From positions 1 to 64,000 of the forward strand of contig NZ_KB905386.1 in the NCBI RefSeq assembly GCF_000379465.1: DNA of 64,000 nt, given 5' to 3'. This DNA is from Sciscionella marina DSM 45152 (GTDB lineage: Bacteria > Actinomycetota > Actinomycetes > Mycobacteriales > Pseudonocardiaceae). Shown here in pieces: positions 23,520-30,977 of the stretch. The position numbers and the translations under genes are program-made. The stretch's first letter is position 1; every line of letters starts with the position of its first letter. The notes beneath the pieces were generated by a model. The model was given only the letters and a program-made list of their open reading frames with translations. It did no database searches and was not told where the DNA came from.

Positions 23520-26500
23520 ATGATGTCTGCACTGTGGCTTAACCGCGCCGGCCAGACTGTCGCGCGAAGCCTGGCGCAATGGCTGACGCCAGGCTCGTCA
23601 ACCTATCCGCCACTGGTGACACTGGTCGCGGGATACGTCAGCCTGCACGGCCTGTTACGGACCGAGGCTGAACTGCGTGCCGCCATCAAGCACGGCAGCC
23701 AGGTACGGCTTCTGCTGGCCGTTTCCTACGATGAGGCCATTGAGATCACGCTGCCCGACCCATTCACCGACACAGCCACGGCACTGCGACGCCGACTCGA
23801 TCGCAACATCGACTACCTCCGCGCCGAACTGGCGCAGGTTCCCATGACGCAAGACGATCAGACCCTTTTGCTCGGACTGGCCGACATCCTGCGCCAGCCT
23901 CGTTTCCATTGCCGACGGCACGAGAAAGCGTTCGTGCACAGCAAGGTATTCGCGCAACACGGCTACAGGTTCACGCCGCTGGCAGTGGTGGGCTCAGCCA
24001 ACCTCACTCTAGGAGGCATGGAACGCAACGAAGAATGCAGCGTGACACTAACCGGCGCCAGCGCGTGGAAGGCAGCCCAATATGCGAGCGCCGTGTGGGA
24101 CGAGGCAACCGACTTCGATCTCGCCGGCCTGATTGAGGAGCAGTTCGCCTGCTATCCGCATGAGCTGGTGTTCCTGCGGATGCTGTTCGAACTGTTCGGC
24201 CAAGATGTCAACGCCGACGACAAGCTCGGGCTCACCGCTTGGCAGCGTGACGCAGTCGCACGCGCGCTGGAGATCGAACGCCAGTACGGCGGTGCGTTGA
24301 TCGCCGACGACGTCGGCGTGGGCAAGACCTATATCGCGGGTGAGATCATCCGACGAGCAGTCCGCGATCGCGACGAACAGGTCCTGGTCGTCTGCCCGGC
24401 CAACCTGGTGCCGATGTGGCGCAGGCGGCTCGCCGACTGGAACCTCCATGCCGACGTGCTGAGCTATCACATGCTGGTCAAGGAGATCAACGCAGCAACC
24501 ACGACCAGCCCTTACACTTTTCCCTATCAAGTGGTGGTGCTCGACGAGGCGCACTGGCTACGCAACCACACTACCTGGCGGGACGCCTTGTGCACCGCTC
24601 TGACATCTGTCGCATCATCGCCGCCTCGGGTATTCAGCCTGACCGCAACCCCCATCCAGAACCGCGGCCACGACCTCGCGGAGATCCTCACAATCACTCT
24701 GCCGCTACTTCCGGCGCAGCAGCGACGCGAACTGACCGAGCTATGCCGCCAAGCCAATCGGCTCGACGAAGCGCAACTGGCCACACTGCACCGCCGCTTG
24801 GAATCCGTAATGGTACGCCGCACGCGCAGGTTCATCCAAGACGACTATCCGGAGGACACCGCCAAAGCAGAGCTGACATTTCCCCACCAAATCGCGGACA
24901 AAATCGTCTACCATCTGCCCGGACCAATACGCACCTTGGTGCGCGACGTGCTAGCCACGCTGGACGCCGACAACGCCGGGCTCCCCACCCGGGCACTGCA
25001 CGACTTCCGCAACCTCGCCCCCGATCACCCCCCACCGCCCCCATTGACCATGGCCGCCTATCACCCACGCGACTACCAGATCCTGCACCAAGCCGACAAT
25101 CCGAACCTCGGTGGTGCCGACTGGACCAGGCTGACCGAATTCCTGCTGTGCAAACGACTGGAGTCCTCTATCGCCGCCCTCGCCTCCACACTCGATGCGA
25201 TGTACAACCGCTGCATCGAAGTGGTCACCGACCTGGACAACGGAGTTGTCGGAGTGCCCGCCCGGTGCGCCAGCGGCAGCGCCCCGGACGCACGCTGGGC
25301 GTGGAACCATGCCTTGGACGAGAACACCATTGCCGAATTAGAGGGAGACGATGTTCTCACGCGTCAGCGCGGGATCACCAAAGTCGCACGACCAGCGAAC
25401 GAATTCGACATCGCCCAACTACGCACCGACCTGATCCACGACCTCGACGTGCTCACACGATTGAAAAATACGGCCAGAGAACTGATTCCGCTCGACCCCA
25501 AACTCCCGGCTATCGCGGAATGCCTGACGCGCATCGCCGCCCACGAGGACGGGCCGAAGGTCGTCATCTTTACTGGCTCCCGCGCCACCGGTGAACATCT
25601 CACCCGGTTCCTGGAACAACAAATCAAGACCAATCCGAAGTTGGCCGCCTACCGCGGCCGGTTCGCCAGCTTGGCCCGATCACAACCACCATCCAAAAAA
25701 GAGATCCAACGCGTAACCGCAGATTTCGCGCCTCAAGCCGCTCATGGAATGCCCGGGGCGCTGCGCGGACACCACCCCAGCAACCGTCACGATCTGCTCG
25801 TCTGCACCGACATGCTGGCCGAAGGGATCAATCTGCAACAGACCGCTTTCGTGATCCACTTCGACTTGCCCTGGAACCCGATGATGATCTGGCAACGCTC
25901 CGGCCGCGTCGACCGACTGGGCTCGCCCTACACCAACGTCAACTGCTGGTCAGTTTTCCCCGACCGCGGCCTCGACGCGATCCTCCGGCTACTGGACCGC
26001 CTGTATGGAAAGATCGACGTCGCTGCGGCAGCTGTCGGCGTGCCCAACGAGATCCTTCCCGGATCCAGAGTGCAACTACGGGACTTCACCTCCGCAGTAC
26101 TCACGACAGACGAACCTGTCGACACCTTCCCCGCATTCGACATAGAACACTACCGAGTAATGCTAGCGACAGCGTTGCGGACACCGATACTAGGTGAGGC
26201 CATCCGCAACTTCCCACGCAAAGCCGGTGGGCTCGCCGGGCAACGAGCTTTACGAGGCTTCGTGTTCTGCTTCCGTATGCACACCGAATTACACAACAAA
26301 GCCGTGCTGTGCACGGTGTTCACCAACGGCGTGACCTTGGTCGAACAGGCCCAGTGCCTCACCGAGGCAGCCGTCGATCTGCGACGCTGGATGGCCACCG
26401 CAACTCATCACCCCACAAAGACCGTCCAGCCCAATGGATCCATGCCAGCGACCGTGTTCCACGAACTATGGCCAGCGCTGAAACAAGCACGCAAGCTCGT

Positions 26501-26591
26501 TGCCAGACAGCACCAAATCGCCGATACAGACTCCGACGACCAGATCACGCTCATCACCTGGCTAGCCCTCCACGACCGAAGCGCTCGATAA
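23520..26591 (+). CDS. PLD-nuclease / SNF2-type helicase fusion
   Basis: A 1,023-aa protein. The N-terminal 200 residues hold a single phospholipase-D nuclease motif, FVHSKVFAQ followed by VVGSANLTLGG (HxK...GSxN), as in restriction nucleases such as BfiI. A full SF2/SNF2 motor follows: DDVGVGKTYIAGEI (Walker A, about residue 262), VVVLDEAHWLRN (DEAH box), FSLTATPIQNRG (motif III), VVIFTGSRATGEHL (motif IV) and CTDMLAEGINLQQ with QRSGRVDRLGS (motifs V and VI). It would couple DNA translocation to cleavage, acting in the cytoplasm. It forms a tight operon with the DUF262 gene. Both layout and domains point to an anti-phage or anti-plasmid function, which is inference. Confidence 0.88.
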   Translation: MMSALWLNRAGQTVARSLAQWLTPGSSTYPPLVTLVAGYVSLHGLLRTEAELRAAIKHGSQVRLLLAVSYDEAIEITLPDPFTDTATALRRRLDRNIDYLRAELAQVPMTQDDQTLLLGLADILRQPRFHCRRHEKAFVHSKVFAQHGYRFTPLAVVGSANLTLGGMERNEECSVTLTGASAWKAAQYASAVWDEATDFDLAGLIEEQFACYPHELVFLRMLFELFGQDVNADDKLGLTAWQRDAVARALEIERQYGGALIADDVGVGKTYIAGEIIRRAVRDRDEQVLVVCPANLVPMWRRRLADWNLHADVLSYHMLVKEINAATTTSPYTFPYQVVVLDEAHWLRNHTTWRDALCTALTSVASSPPRVFSLTATPIQNRGHDLAEILTITLPLLPAQQRRELTELCRQANRLDEAQLATLHRRLESVMVRRTRRFIQDDYPEDTAKAELTFPHQIADKIVYHLPGPIRTLVRDVLATLDADNAGLPTRALHDFRNLAPDHPPPPPLTMAAYHPRDYQILHQADNPNLGGADWTRLTEFLLCKRLESSIAALASTLDAMYNRCIEVVTDLDNGVVGVPARCASGSAPDARWAWNHALDENTIAELEGDDVLTRQRGITKVARPANEFDIAQLRTDLIHDLDVLTRLKNTARELIPLDPKLPAIAECLTRIAAHEDGPKVVIFTGSRATGEHLTRFLEQQIKTNPKLAAYRGRFASLARSQPPSKKEIQRVTADFAPQAAHGMPGALRGHHPSNRHDLLVCTDMLAEGINLQQTAFVIHFDLPWNPMMIWQRSGRVDRLGSPYTNVNCWSVFPDRGLDAILRLLDRLYGKIDVAAAAVGVPNEILPGSRVQLRDFTSAVLTTDEPVDTFPAFDIEHYRVMLATALRTPILGEAIRNFPRKAGGLAGQRALRGFVFCFRMHTELHNKAVLCTVFTNGVTLVEQAQCLTEAAVDLRRWMATATHHPTKTVQPNGSMPATVFHELWPALKQARKLVARQHQIADTDSDDQITLITWLALHDRSAR

Positions 26592-27010
26592 CAACCAAGT
26601 TGAGCGGCGTCGCACCTCAGATAGCCCCCGCACCCCGACACCGCTCATTCCCGAACGCTACAACTGCTCGAACTCCGCCCCAGGGGGCAGCCTCCAAGAA
26701 CCGTCGACACACAGGTCACAGCATTCAACAAACACCGCTATGCGACAGAGGGTTTCCGTGATCAGAGTAAACCGCTAGCCACACGGTATGTAACCTTCTA
26801 TCGGGTAAAGCTTCTATCTGATAGTCGGCAAAACGCCGATGTAGCAGCACTATCTTCTGACCGCGATCTCGCGAGGAACATGTGAGGAGTGGGGCGCCGT
26901 CACACAGCGCCCCACTCCTCACTCACGACATCACCGCGTAGGCGGAATGACTTAGGCAGTATAGCCTGCCTAAGCCAACCGTTCATTCCATGCCACTAAA
27001 CAACAAGGAG
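26592..27010. other. Gene-free stretch with a 16-bp perfect hairpin
   Basis: About 420 bases after the helicase. At 26882-26922 a perfect 16-bp inverted repeat, GTGAGGAGTGGGGCGC, is separated from its complement by nine bases. It has no T-tract on either strand, so it is either an L-shaped terminator, common in actinobacteria, or a mobile-element end. The remainder shows no gene. Confidence 0.45.
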
Positions 27011-27382
27011 CTATTCCTTCAATTCCACGGCGAGACCATCTATCGGTCCCGGCCCGAAGTTCGGGTGGGTGGGCGTGGACCGCTGCGGCTGCGGAGTCTG
27101 GTCGTTACTCACTGGGATCGATTGGTAGATGCCGTCAGCAAGGGAATCGGCTGCTGCCAGTTCGTGGCACAGCTGTTCGGCTTGGATTGGCATGGCGTCT
27201 CCGGCGTCGAATCCTGCGGCCTCAACGATGAACGCGCGAATGATCATTCGCGCTCGGCGAACCACGTCCGCTGCCTCGGAGACCTCAGTGCTCCGCGCGG
27301 CAAGCTCTGCGCGGAGTCGTTGATTTGCCTGGACGATGCCGAACGACGAAGCCCTCACTCCGATCGTACTCACGCTCCACAC
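27011..27382 (-). CDS. Small helical protein of unknown function
   Basis: The 123-aa product from GTG 27382 is largely helical: ANQRLRAELAARSTEVSEAA then VVRRARMIIRAFIVEAAGF suggest a short coiled coil, and a proline-rich C-terminus follows. The frame is open further upstream to 27484, but that part is antisense to a methyltransferase relic and lacks similar character, so I prefer the internal start; GTG 27373 is an alternative. No known family is recognised. The start lies four bases from the divergent methyltransferase fragment. Confidence 0.4.
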   Translation of the reverse strand: MWSVSTIGVRASSFGIVQANQRLRAELAARSTEVSEAADVVRRARMIIRAFIVEAAGFDAGDAMPIQAEQLCHELAAADSLADGIYQSIPVSNDQTPQPQRSTPTHPNFGPGPIDGLAVELKE

Positions 27383-27385
27383 GGA

Positions 27386-27966
27386 GTGCTCGAGCTCGGC
27401 GCCGGAAATGGCTACTAGGCCGCCTGCTACGTGAACGCGGCGTAGACATACTTGCCTACGACCCCGCCCCTCCCAGTGCGCCATCGAGATCGCGCGACGG
27501 ACACGCCTGGTCCGAAGTACTCGTCGACGACCACACCACCGTCGATAGCCACGGCGATCGCACCCTGCTGCTCGTCTGACCCAGCTACGACAAACCCTGG
27601 GCCGCAGAAGCAGTGGAACGCTACACCGGCGACACAGTGTGCTACGTCGGCCGAGCGGCCAGCGACTGCACTGACGACGCCCACCTCCACCAACTGCTCA
27701 ACAATCAATCCCGGTTCACGTTGGTCCACACAGTGCCAATCCCGCAATGGTTCGGATTCAACAGCGCCCTATACCTCTACCGACGCAGCGAATCCTCACC
27801 ATCCCAGCGCCGTAATCTGACGCCACCCCCGTGGTCCACAGCCCCGAAAAGATCATGCATCACCGAGCCATACGACGCCATTCACCGCAACACACGACCG
27901 TTGGATGCTCGTTCCGCGCGGTTGCTGAGCCCGCGGACCCCCAGAATCGGGTCTCACGCCCCCTAG
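27386..27966 (+). pseudogene. SAM-dependent methyltransferase relic with frameshift and opal codon
   Basis: The fragment begins at the SAM motif, GVLELGAGNGY, and halts at TAG (27416-27418). One frame over it continues RLLRERGVDILAYDPAPPS and EVLVDDHTTVDSHGDRTLLL, then meets TGA (27577-27579) where the family has Trp. The same frame goes on as PSYDKPWAAEA, VERYTGDTVCYVG and FTLVHTVPIPQWFGFNSALY. At least one indel near 27,417 and one nonsense change are therefore present, and the N-terminal region before motif I is missing. The pattern resembles actinobacterial class I methyltransferases of unknown substrate. Similarity fades after about 27,790. Confidence 0.65.
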
Positions 27967-28105
27967 CCACAACCGCACGCAACAGCGCCCAACGGCACCG
28001 CCACCACACCACTCCCCTATCCCAGGTCCCAGACCCCGGTGCGATCGGAATCGCACGTCACAGCGCATCCCAGAGAAGCCCATCCGTCCGGACAGAATCA
28101 CCCGA

Positions 28106-28195
28106 CTGGAGCACCCAATCCTGCTCCAGGGTCGTGACCCCATTTGACCCCCTCATGATCAACTGCTCCAGATTTGCTCCAGTTGAACGTTGAAC
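28106..28195. repeat. Cluster of TGCTCCAG repeats and short tandem repeats near tRNA-Ala
   Basis: TGCTCCAG occurs at 28122, 28164 and 28175, with an inverted copy (CTGGAGCA) at 28106 that pairs with 28122-28129 as an 8-bp hairpin. TGACCCC is repeated at 28135-28153, and TTGAAC is tandemly duplicated at 28183-28195. The cluster lies on the 3' side of tRNA-Ala. Such arrays resemble integrase arm-type sites, but this is not proven. Confidence 0.45.
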
Positions 28196-28234
28196 AGTCC
28201 ACAAGGGACAGTCGACCACCTGTGACGAAACACG

Positions 28235-28262
28235 AAAAAACCGCAGGCCATGCGGCCTGCGG
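28235..28262 (-). terminator. Strong Rho-independent terminator of tRNA-Ala
   Basis: On the minus strand CCGCAGGCC-GCAT-GGCCTGCGG forms a 9-bp stem and tetraloop followed by TTTTTT. It begins 17 bases beyond the tRNA 3' end. Confidence 0.9.
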
Positions 28263-28279
28263 TGGGTGACGATTCGGAG

Positions 28280-28352
28280 TGGAGCTGACGGGGTTCGAAC
28301 CCGTGACCCCCACACTGCCAGTGTGGTGCGCTACCAGCTGCGCTACAGCCCC
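28280..28352 (-). tRNA. tRNA-Ala (anticodon GGC)
   Basis: A 73-base cloverleaf with acceptor GGGGCTG pairing CAGCTCC and discriminator A. The D arm is GCGC-AGCTGGTA-GCGC, the anticodon stem-loop CCACA-CTGGCAG-TGTGG (anticodon GGC) and the T arm ACGGG-TTCGAAC-CCCGT. CCA is not encoded. All stems pair, and a terminator follows. Accessory DNA lies on its 3' side, the usual side for element integration. Confidence 0.95.
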
Positions 28353-28431
28353 GTGTCGCGTCCGGGCTTGCCGAACGTGACGTGAACAGCATACCTACCC
28401 CGTGCGCGGCGCCGCGCGCGGGGGTCGGTGC

Positions 28432-29226
28432 TCAGCCCTTGGCCTTGTTGATCAGGTCTTCGAGCCAGTTCTTCTGGCTGACTTCGACGTTCTTGCCATC
28501 GTGCAGGATGGTTGGCGTGGCGAGCTTGCCGGTGGCTTTCTGCATGTCCTGGCCGGCGCTCTGCAGGCTCTTGTTCATGAGGTCCTTGTATTTGCCACTG
28601 CGCACGTCCTGCTCGAAGCTGCCGCCAACGCCGAGGCGTTTCCCGAGTGAGATGAGCTGGTCGTCGTTGTAGCCGGCGGTCTGTTCCTGGGCCTGGGTCT
28701 TGTAGAGGCTGCTTTCATAAGCGGCGAACTTGTCCGGCGAGTTGACGGCGACGGAGTACAGGGCGGCGGAGGAGCGCTCGGAGTACCCGGGCGGGCTGGA
28801 GTTCTCGTTGAGGAACGGCAGGACGTGGTACTTGACCTGGACGTCGCCGGACTCGAGCTTCTGCTCCACTTCTTGGCCGTACAGCTTGTTGAACTGGCCG
28901 CAGGCGGGGCAGAGCAGGTCTTCGTAGAAGTCGAGCTTGACCTTGGCATCCGGTTTGCCCGCGGTGACCGTGCCGTCCGGATTGGGCTTGACCTGGTAGT
29001 TCGACTTGACATCCGCGGTCGGGATGACGTCGTTGGCCGCGGCCTGCTTGCTGCTGTTGGTCAGCAGCACGCCCCCGATGATGGCGCCGGCGATGACGAT
29101 CACCGCGACGGCGGAGACGATCCATTTGGCGCGCCCGGAGCTCGCCCCCCGCGCGGACGCGATGGCCTTCGTTGCCTGGTTGGCGTTTCGTTGGTTTTTC
29201 TTGCGCTGGTTGCGCTGTGCGCCGCC
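28432..29226 (-). CDS. Membrane-anchored DsbA-like thioredoxin-fold protein
   Basis: A 264-aa protein from GTG 29226 (AAAGGA upstream); the frame could extend to 29298 but without signal-like sequence. The basic N-terminus (NQRKKNQRNANQ) is followed by one membrane anchor, WIVSAVAVIVIAGAIIGGVL (about residues 35-54). An extracellular DsbA/Thioredoxin_4 domain follows, with the active-site motif LLCPACGQFN and the cis-Pro segment KLATPTILHDGK. Actinobacterial homologues are thiol oxidases or disulphide-handling proteins that assist folding of secreted proteins. It stands alone between tRNA-Ala and a WYL regulator. Confidence 0.85.
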   Translation of the reverse strand, partial: GGAQRNQRKKNQRNANQATKAIASARGASSGRAKWIVSAVAVIVIAGAIIGGVLLTNSSKQAAANDVIPTADVKSNYQVKPNPDGTVTAGKPDAKVKLDFYEDLLCPACGQFNKLYGQEVEQKLESGDVQVKYHVLPFLNENSSPPGYSERSSAALYSVAVNSPDKFAAYESSLYKTQAQEQTAGYNDDQLISLGKRLGVGGSFEQDVRSGKYKDLMNKSLQSAGQDMQKATGKLATPTILHDGKNVEVSQKNWLEDLINKAKG

Positions 29227-29325
29227 CACTTCGTAGTCCTTTCGGCATCGGCGGGCGTACGACCCACCGGAACAGGCAATACCGCTGTAAGTACGCAAGG
29301 GTACCGATGCCGTGTAAAGCCGAGC

Positions 29326-30285
29326 TCAGCGCCCGTGCACGGACCGTGTGAGGGCGGCCACGGCCCCCTGCAGCCGCTCGGTGAGTTCGGGTGGCCCCTG
29401 GATCTGGATGGGCACGGCGAGCCGGGCGATGGACAGGATCTCGCCGAGGATCGCGTCGAGCTCGACGGCACCGAACCGCACCCGGCTGCACTGTTCGCCG
29501 AGCGCGGTGACCCGCCAGGGCTGCGGGGCCACCAGGCATGCGGCCACCCGCGCGGAATCGGCATCGACCACGGCCTGCGCGGTGTACGGATACGGGGTGT
29601 CCCGCAGCGCGGTGCGCAGGTATTCCTCGGGCGTGACCGGCAGGGCCCGCGGGGTGAACCGGCGGCCGTTGGGCAATGGCTCGCGGATCCGGTCGACCCG
29701 GAACACCCGCCAGTCGGCACGATCCTCGTCGTGCCCGATGAGGTACCAGAGCCCGTATCCGGCGATCAGGTGATGCGGCGCGACGGTGCGCTGCCGCTGA
29801 GTTCCGTCCATCCTGGTGTAGTCGAACTCCAGGATTTCGTGGTCCCGGCAGGCCGCGGCGAGTGCGCCGAGCACGACCGGGTCGACCGATTCGCGCTGAC
29901 CACCGGGCAGGATGACGGTGCTCGCGGCGAGCCCGCTCACGTTCGGCCGCAGCCGTTTCGGCAATACCTGTTCGAGTTTCGCGAGCGCCCGCGTGGCCGG
30001 TTCGCCGACCCGGTCCGCGGTGAGCAGCGCGGCCGCGACCGCGACGGCCTCGGTGTCCTCGAGCTGCAGCGGAGGCAGGCGATTCCCCGCACCGAGCCGG
30101 TATCCGCCCGCGGTCCCGGTGAGGCTGTCGATCACATAACCGAGTTCGCGCAGGCAGTCGATGTCCCGGCGCACGGTGCGTTCGGTGACCCCGAGCCGCT
30201 CGGCGAGTTCGGCCCCGGACCACACGCGCCGCGCCTGGAGCAGGGACAGCACCCGGAACAGCCGAGCGGACGGATAGGTGCCCAT
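29326..30285 (-). CDS. WYL-domain transcriptional regulator (DeoR-type HTH)
   Basis: A 319-aa regulator. The helix-turn-helix is at residues about 19-47 (SGAELAERLGVTERTVRRDI), followed by the wing segment TAGGYRLGAG. A WYL ligand-sensing domain is centred on APHHLIAGYGLWYLIGHDED and VFRVDRIREP, and a WCX-type C-terminal extension follows. Such proteins respond to nucleotides or nucleic-acid ligands. The target is not evident; neither neighbour forms an operon with it, and the membrane-protein gene upstream ends 25 bases away. Confidence 0.88.
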   Translation of the reverse strand: MGTYPSARLFRVLSLLQARRVWSGAELAERLGVTERTVRRDIDCLRELGYVIDSLTGTAGGYRLGAGNRLPPLQLEDTEAVAVAAALLTADRVGEPATRALAKLEQVLPKRLRPNVSGLAASTVILPGGQRESVDPVVLGALAAACRDHEILEFDYTRMDGTQRQRTVAPHHLIAGYGLWYLIGHDEDRADWRVFRVDRIREPLPNGRRFTPRALPVTPEEYLRTALRDTPYPYTAQAVVDADSARVAACLVAPQPWRVTALGEQCSRVRFGAVELDAILGEILSIARLAVPIQIQGPPELTERLQGAVAALTRSVHGR

Positions 30286-30310
30286 ACCCCCAGGATAGGC
30301 ACCTTTGCGG

Positions 30311-30973
30311 TCAGGATGCGTCCGCTGCGGCCTTCAGTCGCTTTTCCTGGCGCCGGGCATAGCGCAGGGTCCAGGCGAGCAGGCCGATCAGCATCGCGGG
30401 CATGAGCAGCCCGGCGAGGGTCGCGGCGAGGTCGATCTGCAGCCCGTAGACGATCGGGATGCGCACCAGCGATTCGGCCAGGAAAGCGAGCCCCCAGACC
30501 ACGGTCACGAACCGAAACAGCCGCCGGAACCCCGCGAATTCCCGCCATTTCCGTTCCCATTCCGCGCCTTCCATTCCACCGGCCGCGTTGAACCGTTTCG
30601 AGGCGTGGAACATGAACGGCTTCCCGATGAAACAGCTCGCGAACATGACAAGAGCGAGAATCGCGGTCGTGAACGAGTCTTTCAATAACAGGAATCGATC
30701 GCTCCCGGTGACGAAAGCCAATCCCATGCCGATGAGAAATCCCAGACACATGAAGGCGGCGAACCCTTCGAACCGGCGCGCCCGCAGCAATCCGTACACC
30801 AGGCGCAGTCCGGCGACAACAGCGGCGGTCAAGAGGGCGTAATACGCTTCGAATCCGGCCAGCCGCATGCCGAAATAGGCGATCAGGCCCAATCCCACAT
30901 CGAGAAACAGTCCCCAGAGAATGGTGAAAATCCGGGGCACCGAGCTCTGCTGTGCGGTAGTAGTAGTAGTCAT
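30311..30973 (-). CDS. VC0807-like multi-pass membrane protein
   Basis: A 220-aa protein starting at ATG 30973 (MTTTTTAQQ), five bases from the carotenoid-oxygenase stop; GAGGAC precedes the start. There are six to seven hydrophobic segments (for example IFTILWGLFLDVGLGLIAYF and ALLTAAVVAGLRLVYGLL). The central WERKWREFAGFRRLFRFVTVVWG is typical of the VC0807 family of intramembrane proteins. Its biochemical role is unknown. Co-transcription with the carotenoid cleavage enzyme suggests a membrane function linked to that pathway, such as pigment or apocarotenoid handling. Confidence 0.75.
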   Translation of the reverse strand: MTTTTTAQQSSVPRIFTILWGLFLDVGLGLIAYFGMRLAGFEAYYALLTAAVVAGLRLVYGLLRARRFEGFAAFMCLGFLIGMGLAFVTGSDRFLLLKDSFTTAILALVMFASCFIGKPFMFHASKRFNAAGGMEGAEWERKWREFAGFRRLFRFVTVVWGLAFLAESLVRIPIVYGLQIDLAATLAGLLMPAMLIGLLAWTLRYARRQEKRLKAAADAS

Positions 30974-30977
30974 CTCG

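Noticed and set aside
28106-28195. CRISPR-like array
   Set aside because: The repeats are only 6-8 bases, irregularly spaced and partly inverted; no cas genes are present. No CRISPR array was found anywhere in the window.
28825-30405. Plus-strand open frame of 526 codons
   Set aside because: Antisense to the DsbA-like and WYL genes; no recognisable domain and no ribosome-binding site.
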